NCBI RefSeq assembly: GCF_001563285.1
Contig: NZ_CP005188.1
Location: 1,927,501 to 1,991,500 of the forward strand
Direction: 5' to 3'
Source: Sphingobium sp. MI1205
Lineage (GTDB): Bacteria > Pseudomonadota > Alphaproteobacteria > Sphingomonadales > Sphingomonadaceae
Length of the DNA stretch: 64,000 bases
The position numbers and the translations under genes were made by a program. This document shows positions 28,834-38,334 of this stretch, piece after piece (position 1 is the stretch's first letter; every line of letters starts with the position of its first letter). The notes beneath the pieces were generated by a model. That model saw only the letters and a program-made list of their open reading frames with translations. It ran no database searches and was not told where the DNA came from.

Positions 28834-29235
28834 TCACATGATGTCGAGCACTGCGCCAATAAAGGCCGTCTTGTCTCCCTTGATTCCAGTGGCGACCCAA
28901 AGCCGCGCATCACCCCCACCTATTATCAGCCAAAGGCTACCATCAGGCGCAGCGCAGGCAGCGTCGGTCGAAGACGGCTCAGGGCGGCCGCCGGGATGCG
29001 AGTGGTAATGACCAAGGACAGCTGGCCCCCCAGCGCGGGCAGACTTGTGAGCGGCAAGAAGCGTTCGGGGGTCCAGTTCAAAATGCCGCGCCGGATCAGC
29101 AGCCACGTTGGCAGCGGGGCAGATCTCGTGTATCCAGCCCGGATCCCCCAGCAGTAGCCCGCATATCTCACGATGATCCGCAGCCGCCAAGGACAGTATC
29201 TGGTCCAGCAGCGACCTTGAAATGTGCACCCTCAT
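28834..29235 (-). CDS. JAMM/MPN-family metallopeptidase (M67)
   Basis: The 133-residue protein is a single MPN domain. The zinc-binding JAMM motif is intact: Glu in REICGLLLG near residue 25 and GHYHSHPGG...SSTD near residues 75-90, giving the H-x-H-x(7)-S-x(2)-D pattern. Bacterial members of this size cleave isopeptide-like or C-terminal extensions, often of ubiquitin-like sulfur carriers. No ThiS/MoaD-like gene is adjacent, so the substrate is unknown. Only 17 bp separate its start from the divergent rluD start, so the two promoters must lie inside each other's coding sequence or one start is further inside. Confidence 0.85.
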   Translation of the reverse strand: MRVHISRSLLDQILSLAAADHREICGLLLGDPGWIHEICPAANVAADPARHFELDPRTLLAAHKSARAGGPAVLGHYHSHPGGRPEPSSTDAACAAPDGSLWLIIGGGDARLWVATGIKGDKTAFIGAVLDIM

Positions 29236-29252
29236 TCCTACATGCTTACCCC

Positions 29253-30203
29253 ATGGGTTCGGGGGATTCCATCATCGAAACGACGATTGGCGAGGCGCAG
29301 CATGGACAGCGGCTCGACAAGGCGCTTGCCGATCTGTTGCCAGAGCTTTCGCGCGAACGGCTGAAGAACCTGATTGTCGAGGGCCGGGTGTTGGCAGAGG
29401 GTCGCACTCTCAATCCGTCCATGAAAGTCCTGTCGGGGCACGTTTTCACTGTCACGGTGCCCGCGCCTGTCGAGGCCGAGGCCGCAGCGCAAGATATCCC
29501 GCTCAACATCGTACATGAAGATGCCGATCTCATCGTTGTGGATAAGCCCGCGGGACTGGTCGTGCACCCCGCAGCCGGTAACCTTGATGGAACGCTGGTC
29601 AATGCCCTGCTTTACCATTGCCGGGGCCATCTGTCTGGAATTGGCGGCGTCGCTCGGCCCGGCATCGTCCATCGCATCGACAAGGATACTTCTGGCCTTC
29701 TGGTTGTTGCTAAATCTGACAAGGCTCATGAAGGGCTGGCTCAACAGTTCAAGGCGCACAGCATCGACAGACTCTATGCGGCGGTGGTGTATGGCATACC
29801 CTCGATAGCTGCCGGAACGATCGATACTTGGATCGGGCGGTCTGACTCCGACCGCAAGAAGATGGCGGTACAGCGAGAAGGACGTGGCAAACACGCCGTC
29901 ACCCATTATCGTGTTACAGATCGGTTTCGCGGCGCGGCGTTGGTGGAATGTCGGCTCGAAACTGGACGCACCCACCAGGTACGCATCCATATGGCACATC
30001 TTGGCCACCCCTTGATCGGGGATCCTGTTTACGGTAGAGAAAGAAAAGGTTTCAAATCAATACTGGAAACGCTAGGTTTCAAAAGGCAGGCATTGCACGC
30101 AAAACGGCTCGGGTTCATACACCCGGTAACGGGGCAAAAACTCAGCTTTGACAGCGCACTCCCTGCCGATATGCAGGAACTGTTAAGCGAGCTTCTCGTA
30201 TAG
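29253..30203 (+). CDS. rluD: RluA-family 23S rRNA pseudouridine synthase, RluD-like
   Basis: The enzyme converts uridines in helix 69 of 23S rRNA to pseudouridine. The 316-residue protein (ATG 29253) starts with an S4 RNA-binding domain (GQRLDKALADLLPELSRERL). The catalytic domain follows, with VVDKPAGLVVHP and the catalytic Asp in GIVHRIDKDTSGLLVVAKS near residue 140. RTHQVRIHMAHLGHPLIGDPVYG marks the C-terminal core. The domain order and size fit RluD best. rpoH follows 78 bp downstream in the same direction. Confidence 0.9.
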   Translation: MGSGDSIIETTIGEAQHGQRLDKALADLLPELSRERLKNLIVEGRVLAEGRTLNPSMKVLSGHVFTVTVPAPVEAEAAAQDIPLNIVHEDADLIVVDKPAGLVVHPAAGNLDGTLVNALLYHCRGHLSGIGGVARPGIVHRIDKDTSGLLVVAKSDKAHEGLAQQFKAHSIDRLYAAVVYGIPSIAAGTIDTWIGRSDSDRKKMAVQREGRGKHAVTHYRVTDRFRGAALVECRLETGRTHQVRIHMAHLGHPLIGDPVYGRERKGFKSILETLGFKRQALHAKRLGFIHPVTGQKLSFDSALPADMQELLSELLV

Positions 30204-30280
30204 ATTTTGACAAGTTTGCGACGGTGCGTTGGACGCCTCTTCTGGGTCCCACCGCGCATGAAAGGGAAAGGTGAAGCGAC

Positions 30281-31192
30281 ATGGCTAATAAAAGCAATGT
30301 CCCCGCGGTGCCAACGCTGGGCGGCGAAGCCAGCCTCAACCGCTATCTCTCGGAAATTCGCAAGTTTCCGATCTTGACGCCCGAGCAGGAATATATGCTC
30401 GCCAAGCGTTATGCTGAACATCAGGATCCTGAAGCGGCGGCTCAACTGGTGACTTCGCATCTGCGCCTGGTGGCAAAGATCGCCATGGGTTATCGCGGCT
30501 ATGGCCTGCCGGTCAGTGAACTGATCAGCGAAGGCAATATCGGCCTGATGCAAGGGGTTAAGAAATTCGAGCCGGATCGCGGGTTCCGCTTGGCCACCTA
30601 CGCCATGTGGTGGATTCGCGCGTCGATTCAGGAATTCATTCTTCGCAGCTGGTCGCTCGTGAAAATGGGCACCACCGCCGCGCAAAAGAAGCTGTTCTTC
30701 AACCTGCGCCGGATGAAGAACAACATCGAAGCGTTCGAGGACGGTGATTTGCACCCCGATGACGTCAAGAAGATCGCAACCGATCTCGGCGTCTCCGAAG
30801 AGGATGTGGTCTCAATGAATCGCCGCATGGCGATGGGCGGCGACACATCGCTCAACGTACCGATGCGCGAGGATGGCGAGGGCCAGTGGCAGGATTGGCT
30901 CGCCGATACTGACCCGCTTCAAGACGAACGGGTCGCGGATGAACAGGAAAAGACAATGCGTCACGACATGCTTGTCGAGGCGATGGACGATCTTAATGAT
31001 CGGGAGAAACATATTCTGGCCGAACGGCGCCTGGCCGAAGAGCCCAAGACTCTGGAAGAATTGAGCCAAGTCTATGGCGTGTCACGCGAGCGCGTACGTC
31101 AGATCGAGGTCCGTGCCTTCGAAAAGCTGCAAAAGGCCATGATGCGCATCGCAGGCGATCGGATCGGTAAGATGCGCCTCGCTCTGGCCTGA
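30281..31192 (+). CDS. rpoH: RNA polymerase heat-shock sigma factor (sigma-32)
   Basis: The protein directs RNA polymerase to heat-shock promoters. It has 303 residues. Region 2 reads LRLVAKIAMGYRGYGLPVSELISEGNIGLMQGVKKFEPDRGF. The RpoH box, QEFILRSWSLVKMGTTAAQKK in essence, follows near residue 125 and separates it from the housekeeping sigma. Region 4.2 (VYGVSRERVRQIEVRAFEKL) is complete. AAGGGAAAGG lies close upstream of the ATG. A perfect intrinsic terminator follows 21 bp after the stop. A TTGACA hexamer at 30207-30212 could be part of its promoter. Confidence 0.95.
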   Translation: MANKSNVPAVPTLGGEASLNRYLSEIRKFPILTPEQEYMLAKRYAEHQDPEAAAQLVTSHLRLVAKIAMGYRGYGLPVSELISEGNIGLMQGVKKFEPDRGFRLATYAMWWIRASIQEFILRSWSLVKMGTTAAQKKLFFNLRRMKNNIEAFEDGDLHPDDVKKIATDLGVSEEDVVSMNRRMAMGGDTSLNVPMREDGEGQWQDWLADTDPLQDERVADEQEKTMRHDMLVEAMDDLNDREKHILAERRLAEEPKTLEELSQVYGVSRERVRQIEVRAFEKLQKAMMRIAGDRIGKMRLALA

Positions 31193-31213
31193 CGATTATG
31201 ATGATTGGATGAG

Positions 31214-31243
31214 AAAAGCCCCGGAAGAGATCCGGGGCTTTTT
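31214..31243 (+). terminator. Rho-independent terminator of rpoH
   Basis: A perfect 12-bp stem, AAAAGCCCCGGA with its complement, encloses a 5-nt loop. The T-run at its 3' end makes it active on the plus strand. Confidence 0.92.
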
Positions 31244-31378
31244 GTTTGCGCTGTCAAAATCCCCTTGCTTCGTAGCCGCTCCGTTTATGACACAGGCCTC
31301 GACAATGTGGCTCCCAGACGCGTCTTTGCTGCTATTGTGCAGCTTGAACGCACCCGTGATCGCGCTACGATTGGCCGG

Positions 31379-32074
31379 ATGAGCCGTTCCTCTGCCGCAC
31401 TTCGCCACCGCCCTCGCTGGATCCGCGTGATACTCAAAATCATTGGGGGCTTTGTCGCGTTCTCGCTACTCTTAGTACTTGTTTATCGTTTTTCGCCACC
31501 GCCGGTAACGCTGACCATGATGTTCGACTCTAATGGCATCACCAGGGATTGGCTCAGCTTAGACGAAATCGACCCCGATATGGCGCGCGCAGTGATCGCG
31601 GGCGAGGACAGCCGCTTTTGCAGCCATCACGGTTTCGATGCTGCCGCGATCGCTCAGGCCATGCGACACAATGCTAGCGGCCGCCGCATCCGAGGCGGAT
31701 CGACGATCAGCCAGCAAACCGCGAAAAATGTATTCCTGTTTCAGGGTGGCGGCTTCATCCGGAAGGGATTTGAGGCATGGTTCACCATATTGATCGAGGC
31801 GATCTGGGGCAAGCGGCGGATAATGGAAGTCTATCTGAACGTCGCGGAAACGGGCATCGGCACCTATGGTGTGCAGGCAGGCGCAATGCGCTATTTCCGT
31901 CACGGTGCGGAGCAACTGACCCCAGCCGAAGCAGCCCGGATCGCAGCGGTGCTACCCCTGCCCAAGAAGCGCGCAGCCGTCGCGCCCCGCGGGTTCACCC
32001 GGAGCTATGGGAACAGCATCGCATCCCGTATCGGCGTAGTGCAGCGGAATCGCCTGGATAGTTGCGTACGATGA
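31379..32074 (+). CDS. mtgA: Monofunctional biosynthetic peptidoglycan transglycosylase
   Basis: MtgA polymerises lipid II into glycan strands at the outer face of the inner membrane. The 231-residue protein from ATG 31379 has a basic N-terminus, one membrane helix at about residues 16-36 and then a GT51 domain. The catalytic Glu lies in AVIAGEDSRFCSHHGFD near residue 75, and RRIRGGSTISQQTAKN follows. MEVYLNVAETGIGTYGVQ and AARIAAVLPLPKK complete the family pattern. A frame open further upstream overlaps the rpoH terminator and is rejected. No penicillin-binding domain is attached. Confidence 0.92.
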   Translation: MSRSSAALRHRPRWIRVILKIIGGFVAFSLLLVLVYRFSPPPVTLTMMFDSNGITRDWLSLDEIDPDMARAVIAGEDSRFCSHHGFDAAAIAQAMRHNASGRRIRGGSTISQQTAKNVFLFQGGGFIRKGFEAWFTILIEAIWGKRRIMEVYLNVAETGIGTYGVQAGAMRYFRHGAEQLTPAEAARIAAVLPLPKKRAAVAPRGFTRSYGNSIASRIGVVQRNRLDSCVR

Positions 32075-32218
32075 GATGCGGCGGACATGACCGGGCGACC
32101 GCGCTAAATAGCTAGCGCGATGACCGCTCCGCCATTAATCCATCTGAACACAGCCAGCCAATAGTTCGCCAGCGAGAGAAGGCTACCTTGCACCAGCAAT
32201 CGACGACCTGCACTCAAT

Positions 32219-32248
32219 GAAAAGCACGCCTGACTTATCCAGACAGGC
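32219..32248 (-). terminator. Possible terminator of clpX
   Basis: On the minus strand an 8-bp stem with one mismatch (GCCTGTCT / AGTCAGGC, loop GGATA) is followed by GTGCTTTTC. It lies about 20 bp after the clpX stop. Confidence 0.45.
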
Positions 32249-32268
32249 CTTTCACATACAGCCGGAAT

Positions 32269-33537
32269 TCAGGCCGCGTCTTCGGCGCGCTTGTCTTTTT
32301 CACTGAAAACGCGGATCGGTTCCTTGGTTCCAGCAACGACATCCTTATCGACCACGACTTCGCCAACGCCTTCCATGGAAGGCAGGTCAAACATCGTGTC
32401 GAGCAAGATCGCTTCCAGTATCGATCGCAGCCCGCGCGCGCCGGTCTTACGTTCGATCGCCTTTTTCGCGATCGCCGTCAACGCATCGTCTGTGAAGCTG
32501 AGTTCGACATTTTCCATGTCGAACAGCTTCCCATATTGTTTGACCAGTGCGTTCTTCGGTTCGACCAAAATCTTGACCAAGGCGGTCACATCCAGATCTT
32601 CGAGAGTCGCGATCACCGGCAGGCGGCCCACAAACTCAGGGATCAAGCCGAACTTCAGCAGATCTTCCGGTTCGCTCTGACGTAGCAATTCGCCCGTCTT
32701 GCGCTCCTCAGGAGCCGCGACATGAGCACCGAAACCGATCGATTTGGCTTCCAGTCGATCGCCAATAATCTTTTCAAGACCCGCGAACGCTCCACCGCAG
32801 ATGAACAGAATGTTGGTCGTATCGACCTGCAGAAACTCCTGCTGCGGATGCTTGCGCCCACCCTGAGGCGGCACGCTCGCGGTCGTGCCTTCCATCAGCT
32901 TGAGCAAAGCCTGCTGCACGCCCTCGCCAGATACGTCACGAGTGATTGACGGGTTTTCCGCCTTGCGACTGATCTTGTCGATTTCGTCGATGTAGACGAT
33001 GCCGCGCTGCGCCTTTTCAACATTATAATCGGACGCCTGGAGCAGCTTGAGGATGATATTTTCTACATCCTCACCGACATAGCCCGCCTCGGTAAGCGTG
33101 GTTGCATCGGCCATGGTGAACGGTACATCGAACGTCTTCGCCAACGTCTGAGCCAGCAACGTCTTGCCGCAACCCGTCGGACCTACGAGCAGGATGTTCG
33201 ACTTCGCCAGTTCCACTTCGCCCGGCTTCGAACCGTGGTTGAGGCGCTTATAATGATTGTGCACGGCAACAGAGAGGACACGCTTCGCCCGGTTCTGGCC
33301 AATCACATAATCGTCCAGAACATCGCAGATTTCCTGCGGGGTCGGAACGCCCCCATCCTTCTTGCCGACAAGACCACCCTTGGTCTCTTCGCGGATGATG
33401 TCGTTACACAGTTCCACGCACTCGTCGCAGATGAATACGGTCGGCCCCGCGATGAGCTTCCGCACCTCATGCTGCGACTTGCCGCAGAAGGAGCAGTAAA
33501 GCGTACTTTTTGAATCGGAGCCCGTAAGCTTAGTCAT
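32269..33537 (-). CDS. clpX: ATP-dependent Clp protease ATP-binding subunit ClpX
   Basis: The hexameric unfoldase feeds substrates to ClpP. The 422-residue protein has the N-terminal zinc-binding domain ([11 protein letters not shown] and [10 protein letters not shown] supply the four Cys), Walker [16 protein letters not shown] near residue 120, Walker [11 protein letters not shown] near residue 180 and the GFGA pore-loop motif. The [11 protein letters not shown] sensor-2 segment is near the end. It lies downstream of clpP on the same strand with 132 bp between them, the usual clpP-clpX order. In alphaproteobacteria ClpXP degrades CtrA, which links it to the chpT gene nearby. Confidence 0.97.
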   Translation of the reverse strand: MTKLTGSDSKSTLYCSFCGKSQHEVRKLIAGPTVFICDECVELCNDIIREETKGGLVGKKDGGVPTPQEICDVLDDYVIGQNRAKRVLSVAVHNHYKRLNHGSKPGEVELAKSNILLVGPTGCGKTLLAQTLAKTFDVPFTMADATTLTEAGYVGEDVENIILKLLQASDYNVEKAQRGIVYIDEIDKISRKAENPSITRDVSGEGVQQALLKLMEGTTASVPPQGGRKHPQQEFLQVDTTNILFICGGAFAGLEKIIGDRLEAKSIGFGAHVAAPEERKTGELLRQSEPEDLLKFGLIPEFVGRLPVIATLEDLDVTALVKILVEPKNALVKQYGKLFDMENVELSFTDDALTAIAKKAIERKTGARGLRSILEAILLDTMFDLPSMEGVGEVVVDKDVVAGTKEPIRVFSEKDKRAEDAA

Positions 33538-33669
33538 TCGCCAATCTTTCCTCCCTGCCCTTCGCGGAAACTGCCGCTGGCTAGGGATGTTCTGGTCCTA
33601 GGATCATCCTAGACCGCGTCACGCCGGTTTCACAAGGGGAGAAAACGGCGCGCGCGATTAAGATCCATG

Positions 33670-34305
33670 TCAACCTTCCGCCGTGTCGGCAGCGACCGGA
33701 CGGCGATCAAAAACCTCATCCACCAGACCGAACGCCTTTGCTTCGTCCGCCTCCAGGAACGTGTCGCGATCCATCGCCCGTTCGACATCTTCCAGCGATT
33801 TGCCGGTGTACTTGACATAAAGATCGTTCAAGCGGCGGCGAATCCTAAGGATTTCCTTGGCCTGGATTTCGATGTCCGAGGCCATGCCTTGGGCACCACC
33901 AGAGGGCTGGTGCACCATGATGCGTGCGTTCGACAGAGCGATACGCTTGCCCGGCTCGCCCGCGGCCAGCAGGAAGCTACCCATTGAGGCGGCCTGACCG
34001 ATGCATACAGTGCCGACCTGCGGACGGATATATTTCATCGTGTCGTGAATCGCCATGCCAGCCGTCACCACGCCGCCGGGCGAGTTGATGTACATCCATA
34101 TGTCTTTCTTCGGATTTTCCGACTCGAGAAAGAGCAACTGCGCGACGATCAGCGACGCCATATGATCCTCAACCTGGCCCGTCACGAAGATGATCCGTTC
34201 GCGCAGCAGGCGGGAATAAATATCGAAACTGCGCTCACCGCGATTGGACTGCTCAATAACGATGGGAACCAGCGCGGCCATCGGATCAGACATGATATCG
34301 GTCAT
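33670..34305 (-). CDS. clpP: ATP-dependent Clp protease proteolytic subunit
   Basis: ClpP forms the tetradecameric serine protease chamber. The 211-residue protein shows [26 protein letters not shown] at the mature N-terminus, the nucleophile Ser in [14 protein letters not shown] near residue 102, His in IMVHQPSGG near residue 127 and the Asp in the [10 protein letters not shown] region. The start at ATG 34305 gives a short propeptide-like N-terminus; ATG 34293 is an alternative. clpX follows downstream. Confidence 0.96.
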   Translation of the reverse strand: MTDIMSDPMAALVPIVIEQSNRGERSFDIYSRLLRERIIFVTGQVEDHMASLIVAQLLFLESENPKKDIWMYINSPGGVVTAGMAIHDTMKYIRPQVGTVCIGQAASMGSFLLAAGEPGKRIALSNARIMVHQPSGGAQGMASDIEIQAKEILRIRRRLNDLYVKYTGKSLEDVERAMDRDTFLEADEAKAFGLVDEVFDRRPVAADTAEG

Positions 34306-34393
34306 TTTGCTCTTTCAAGGTGAATTTTGCCCGACCTCTACATCGGCACAAAAGCGGAAGGGTTCAAGGGGGGCCGTGAAGACCGCGAGTGCT

Positions 34394-35371
34394 TCAGCCA
34401 CGCGATCCAAAATCGGATGGAGCGCGGAAGGCGAGATAGGCTAGACGTCGCACTTCCCGGCGCCCCCGCACGACTGTGTCCAGAATCAGCCCGCACATGC
34501 CCGAAAGCGTCGCCAGGATCATCAGGCCGGTCACAAGAATCGCGGTCGGAAAGCGTGGAACGAGGCCCGTGTCGAGATAAGTCGCGATCAGCGGCACCGC
34601 CAACACCAGCCCCGACGAAGCCAGAAGCACGGCGATTAGGCCAAAGAACAGAACGGGCCTTTCGATGCGGAACAGGGTAAAGATCGTCCGCAATATACGC
34701 CATCCATCGCGATAAGTGGACAGCTTGCTGACCGATCCTTCCGGCCGCGCGCCATAGGCGGTCATGACCTCTGATACCGGCATGGCCAGTTCCAACGCAT
34801 GGACGCTGATCTCAGTTTCTATTTCGAAGCCTGCGGAAAGCACCGGAAAACTTTTCACGAAACGCCGTGAAAACACGCGGTAGCCCGATAATATGTCAGT
34901 GAAACTGCGGCCGAAAAGCTGCTGGAGCAGACTGGTGAGCGCCCAGTTCCCGAAGCGGTGCCCGCGCCGATAGGCTTCTTCCACTTCGCTTCTGCGCGCG
35001 CCAACGACCATGTCGAGATTGTCTTCCAGCATAGCCGCGACGAGTCGGGGCGCTGCGGCCGCTTCATAGGTCGCATCCCCATCGGCCATGACATAGATGT
35101 CGGCGTCCACGTCGGCAAACATGCGGCGGACAACATGGCCCTTGCCCTGCTGCGCCACGCGCCGGACGATCGCGCCCGCAGCAGTGGCCAACTCGCGACT
35201 TCCATCAGTGCTGTTATTATCGAATACATAGACTTCGGCCGCAGGTAGCGCGCGGCGGAAATCCTCCACCGTCTGCACGATGGCTCCCGCTTCATTATAG
35301 CAAGGCAGAATCACGGCGATCCGCGGGCCTTCCAGCCCCTGCCCGCTTGCTACTGCCGGAAATTCCTTCAT
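34394..35371 (-). CDS. Family-2 glycosyltransferase with C-terminal membrane helices
   Basis: The protein is like dolichol-phosphate mannosyltransferases and bacterial GtrB/ArnC relatives, which place a sugar on polyprenyl phosphate. From ATG 35371 it has 325 residues. The GT-A domain carries IAVILPCYNEAGAI, YVFDNNSTDGS and the metal-binding VMADGDATYE near residue 95. Near the C-terminus are at least two membrane helices (FFGLIAVLLASSGLVLAVPL and a second from about residue 270). It lies alone between tig and clpP and has no acceptor-specific neighbour, so substrate and pathway are open. The longer frame to 35443 crosses the tig terminator zone and is not preferred. Confidence 0.82.
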   Translation of the reverse strand: MKEFPAVASGQGLEGPRIAVILPCYNEAGAIVQTVEDFRRALPAAEVYVFDNNSTDGSRELATAAGAIVRRVAQQGKGHVVRRMFADVDADIYVMADGDATYEAAAAPRLVAAMLEDNLDMVVGARRSEVEEAYRRGHRFGNWALTSLLQQLFGRSFTDILSGYRVFSRRFVKSFPVLSAGFEIETEISVHALELAMPVSEVMTAYGARPEGSVSKLSTYRDGWRILRTIFTLFRIERPVLFFGLIAVLLASSGLVLAVPLIATYLDTGLVPRFPTAILVTGLMILATLSGMCGLILDTVVRGRREVRRLAYLAFRAPSDFGSRG

Positions 35372-35446
35372 TAGCCCCCACACCTTCCGCCAAACGCTCT
35401 CGCATGCACGGCCGAGATTAATATTTTGCCCGTCCCTCACCAATGG

Positions 35447-35480
35447 AAAAGCGCCCGCGCTTCCATCGAAGCCGGGCGCT
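35447..35480 (-). terminator. Rho-independent terminator of tig
   Basis: On the minus strand AGCGCCCGGCTTC pairs with GAAGCGCGGGCGCT (one bulge) around GATG, followed by TTTTCC. It lies 24 bp after the tig stop. Confidence 0.78.
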
Positions 35481-35503
35481 CGTCCGATCAGGCCATGACG
35501 ACC

Positions 35504-37117
35504 TTACTCAGCCTTGGCTGCAGCCTTTTTGGCAGGCGCCTTCTTGGCCTTGGGCTTTGCCTCCGCTTCTGCTTCGGCTTCTCCAGCCAAAGCCTCATCC
35601 TTCTTGGCAGCGGCCTTCTTCGCCGGAGCCTTCTTGACGGGAGCCTCGTCAGCAGCCTCATCAGCAGGCAATTCCCCGGTATCAGCGGCCTTCTTCTTGG
35701 GGGCTGCCTTCTTCGCTTTGGGCTTTTCGTCATGATCATGATGATCATGGCCGCAGCCTGGACCGTGGACGTGCGGCTTCAGGTCCCTATCTTCCGCCTC
35801 GATCGCTGCTTCCAGTTCTTCACGGCTGACGGCGCGGTCAGTGACTTCAGCCTTCTCAAACAGGAAGTCGACGACCTTATCCTCATACAGGGGCGCGCGC
35901 AGCTGGGCGGCGGCCATCGGATCCTGACGGACATATTGCACGAATCGCTCGCGGTCCTGCGGGCTATACTGCTGCGCAGCCTGCATGATCAAGCGGCTCA
36001 TTTCCTGGTCGGAAACGGTGACGCCATTGGCCTGGCCGATTTCCGAAAGCAGCAAGCCAAGGCGAACGCGTCGCACGGCGATCGCGCGATAGTCTTCCTT
36101 CTCCGCTTCCATCTCTGCAAGCGCGGCCGCGGGATCTTCTTCATGGCCGGCTTCGTGTTGAAGCTGCGCCCAGATCTGGTTGAATTCGGCTTCCACCATG
36201 CTCGGAGGAACATCGAAATCATGCGAAGCGGCAAGTTGATCGAGCAGCTTGCGCTTCATATAAGTGCGCGTCAGCCCGTTATGCTCCTGCTCGATCTGGC
36301 CCTTAAGTAGCTCCTTAAGCTTATCGAGACCTTCCAGACCCAGCGATTTGGCGAAATCATCGTCCAGCTTGGGCTTGTCAGCGTTCAGGATCACCTTGAC
36401 GGTGACATCGAAGGTCGCGGCCTTGCCGGCCAGATGCGCGGCGCCATAATCCTCAGGGAAGGTGACTGTGATAGTCTTCTCTTCACCCTTCTTTACGCCG
36501 GTCAGCTGCTCTTCGAAGCCGGGAATGAACTGGCCCGAACCGATCTTCAGTTTCACATCTTCGGCCGACCCGCCTTCGAACACTTCGCCGTCAATCTTGC
36601 CCACGAAGTCGATGCTCAGGGTGTCGCCGTCCTTCGCCTTGTGGCTGGCGGCATGCTCTTCCAGCGCGCCCTGCTGGGTCGCTATGCGGCCCGCAGCTTC
36701 ATCGACCTGCGACTCAGAAACCTCGGCGGTCAGGCGTTCCAGCTTGAGACCTTCGATGCTGGGCGCCTCGATCTCAGGCAGCACTTCCAACTCGATCTTG
36801 ACCTCGGCGTCCTTGCCAAACTCGAAGCCCTCGTCCAGCTCGACCGAAGGCTGCATCGCAGGCCGCAGCTTGTTGTCGGCGATCAGCTTCTGAACGCCTT
36901 CCTGAATCGAATTGTTGAGCGCGTCGCGCTGCAGCGATTCGCCATGCATCTTCTTGACGAGGTTCGCAGGCACCTTGCCGGGACGGAAGCCGGGCATACG
37001 GACTTGCGGCGCGATCGTGGCCACCTCCTTTTCGACGCGGGCGTCGATGTCCTTCGACGTAATGGTCACGGTGTAGGCGCGCTTCAGGCCCTCGTTCAAC
37101 GTCTCGACAGTCTGCAT
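35504..37117 (-). CDS. tig: Trigger factor with a long Lys/Ala-rich C-terminal tail
   Basis: Trigger factor is the ribosome-bound chaperone and peptidyl-prolyl isomerase. The start at 37117 (MQTVETLNEGLKRAYTV) gives 537 residues. The ribosome-binding motif GFRPGKVPANLVKK is near residue 45, the FKBP-like domain contains GDTLSIDFVGKIDGEVFEGG and GSGQFIPGFEEQLTGVKKGEE, and a helical C-terminal domain follows. Usual length is about 430-450 residues. Here about 90 extra residues follow, first His-rich (HVHGPGCGHDHHDHD) and then strongly Lys/Ala/Glu-rich with repeated APAKKAAAK units. Such tails are seen in some alphaproteobacterial trigger factors, but its role is unknown. A tRNA-Leu lies just upstream. 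Confidence 0.95.
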   Translation of the reverse strand: MQTVETLNEGLKRAYTVTITSKDIDARVEKEVATIAPQVRMPGFRPGKVPANLVKKMHGESLQRDALNNSIQEGVQKLIADNKLRPAMQPSVELDEGFEFGKDAEVKIELEVLPEIEAPSIEGLKLERLTAEVSESQVDEAAGRIATQQGALEEHAASHKAKDGDTLSIDFVGKIDGEVFEGGSAEDVKLKIGSGQFIPGFEEQLTGVKKGEEKTITVTFPEDYGAAHLAGKAATFDVTVKVILNADKPKLDDDFAKSLGLEGLDKLKELLKGQIEQEHNGLTRTYMKRKLLDQLAASHDFDVPPSMVEAEFNQIWAQLQHEAGHEEDPAAALAEMEAEKEDYRAIAVRRVRLGLLLSEIGQANGVTVSDQEMSRLIMQAAQQYSPQDRERFVQYVRQDPMAAAQLRAPLYEDKVVDFLFEKAEVTDRAVSREELEAAIEAEDRDLKPHVHGPGCGHDHHDHDEKPKAKKAAPKKKAADTGELPADEAADEAPVKKAPAKKAAAKKDEALAGEAEAEAEAKPKAKKAPAKKAAAKAE

Positions 37118-37184
37118 CTCTTCTCTCAAACGCTTTCTTCAGCTGAATTCAGGTGGCGCCTGACATGATCCGGGCCTGGCGCAC

Positions 37185-37269
37185 TGGTGCGGGCGAAGGG
37201 ACTCGAACCCCCACATCTTGCGATACCAGAACCTAAATCTGGCGCGTCTACCAGTTTCGCCACGCCCGC
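37185..37269 (-). tRNA. tRNA-Leu (anticodon UAG)
   Basis: An 85-nt class II tRNA. The acceptor stem GCGGGCG pairs with CGCCCGC, followed by discriminator A and encoded CCA. The anticodon arm is CCAGA-TTTAGGT-TCTGG with anticodon TAG, and a long variable arm and a TTCGAGT T-loop are present. It lies 68 bp upstream of tig on the same strand. Confidence 0.95.
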
Positions 37270-37385
37270 ATCGGCCGCCGGTCGGCGCGGCATAGAGAAA
37301 AGCTTTCGGGGAGGCAAGCAATTGTGGATAACTCCGCCGGAACCCACGCCCCGTCCCGCGCGTAACCCTGACAAAGGAGAGAAGC

Positions 37386-37577
37386 ATGGCCACGCAGCCT
37401 GATCCGGAACCCATCGGCATTCCGCCCCCCGACACGATACAGCCGCAGTCGCCACCGGAGTCCCCGCCCCCCAGCACACCAGACGAAACTCCGGCGGGAG
37501 AACCACCCGGATTTGTGCCTATAAGCCCGGATTATGACCAGCCCGACCGATCCATTCCCGAATTGCCGCCTGATTGA
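37386..37577 (+). CDS. Small proline-rich protein, unknown function
   Basis: A 63-residue acidic protein that is about one third proline, with many PP and PEP-like steps and no hydrophobic segment. AAAGGAGAGAAGC directly before the ATG is a strong ribosome-binding site and supports real translation. It should be cytoplasmic and disordered. I know no named family. It stands alone between tRNA-Leu and the ECF sigma gene. Confidence 0.6.
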   Translation: MATQPDPEPIGIPPPDTIQPQSPPESPPPSTPDETPAGEPPGFVPISPDYDQPDRSIPELPPD

Positions 37578-37734
37578 CGCAAGCTATCGACCGTTTTTTT
37601 GCAACGGGGAAAAGTTTTTTTCGTTCGTTGATCGATATTGCCAGCCCTGCGCTGGACAGGCCCCTGCAAGCATGATTGAACTATGACAAATAAAAGAATG
37701 CAGGAGAGGCGCGGCTGACATCAAGGGGGTCATC

Positions 37735-38334
37735 GTGCATCACGTTCGCGCCAAACTGGATTGGTTCAAGACAGTTATTTTACCGCAGGAGGCCGCGCTT
37801 CGCGGGCGGCTTCGAAGGATACTTCCTTCTACCCATGAGCTGGACGACATGGTCGCCGAGGTCATGGCGCGGGCCTATGCCACGGAAAACTGGGAAAATG
37901 TTACGACGGGCCGCGCCTATCTGTTCACGATCGCGCGAAATCTCGTAATCGATACCGCCCGACGGAATAAGGTGGTCAGCTTCGAAACCATCGCCGACCT
38001 GGAATTGCTGCAAGGGGACAATAATGTCGAAGCACAGCTTCACGCCCGAGAGGCGCTCCGGCAGGTCGAAACCATCGTGGACTCATTGCCAACGCAATGC
38101 CGCAGGGTCTTCATTCTGCGGAGAATCCATGAAAGATCGATGCTGGAAATAGCGGCAGAGATGTCCCTGTCCGTTTCAACAGTAGAAAAACATCTGGCCA
38201 AAGCCATCGCGATAGTTATGCGGGCCTGGGCGGAACGTGAGGAAACGGATTTCGAACGTGCAAGCGTCGGGGCCAGGATCAAACAGCAGGGACGGGATCG
38301 AGGCGGAAGCCGCGCGCCTGCTGGCCAGACTTAA
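37735..38334 (+). CDS. ECF sigma factor, FecI-like
   Basis: This 199-residue protein has the two-domain ECF sigma layout: region 2 (ELDDMVAEVMARAYATENWE to AYLFTIARNLVIDTARR, residues about 35-80) and region 4 (DSLPTQCRRVFILRRIHERSM to LSVSTVEKHLAKAI, about 120-165). The spacing and sequence fit the FecI group, which switches on iron-uptake or other TonB-dependent transport genes when an outer-membrane signal releases the FecR partner. It starts at a GTG. The gene overlaps the fecR-like gene by up to 98 bp, so they are co-expressed. No TonB-dependent receptor lies next to them, unlike most FecI/FecR pairs. Confidence 0.85.
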   Translation: MHHVRAKLDWFKTVILPQEAALRGRLRRILPSTHELDDMVAEVMARAYATENWENVTTGRAYLFTIARNLVIDTARRNKVVSFETIADLELLQGDNNVEAQLHAREALRQVETIVDSLPTQCRRVFILRRIHERSMLEIAAEMSLSVSTVEKHLAKAIAIVMRAWAEREETDFERASVGARIKQQGRDRGGSRAPAGQT

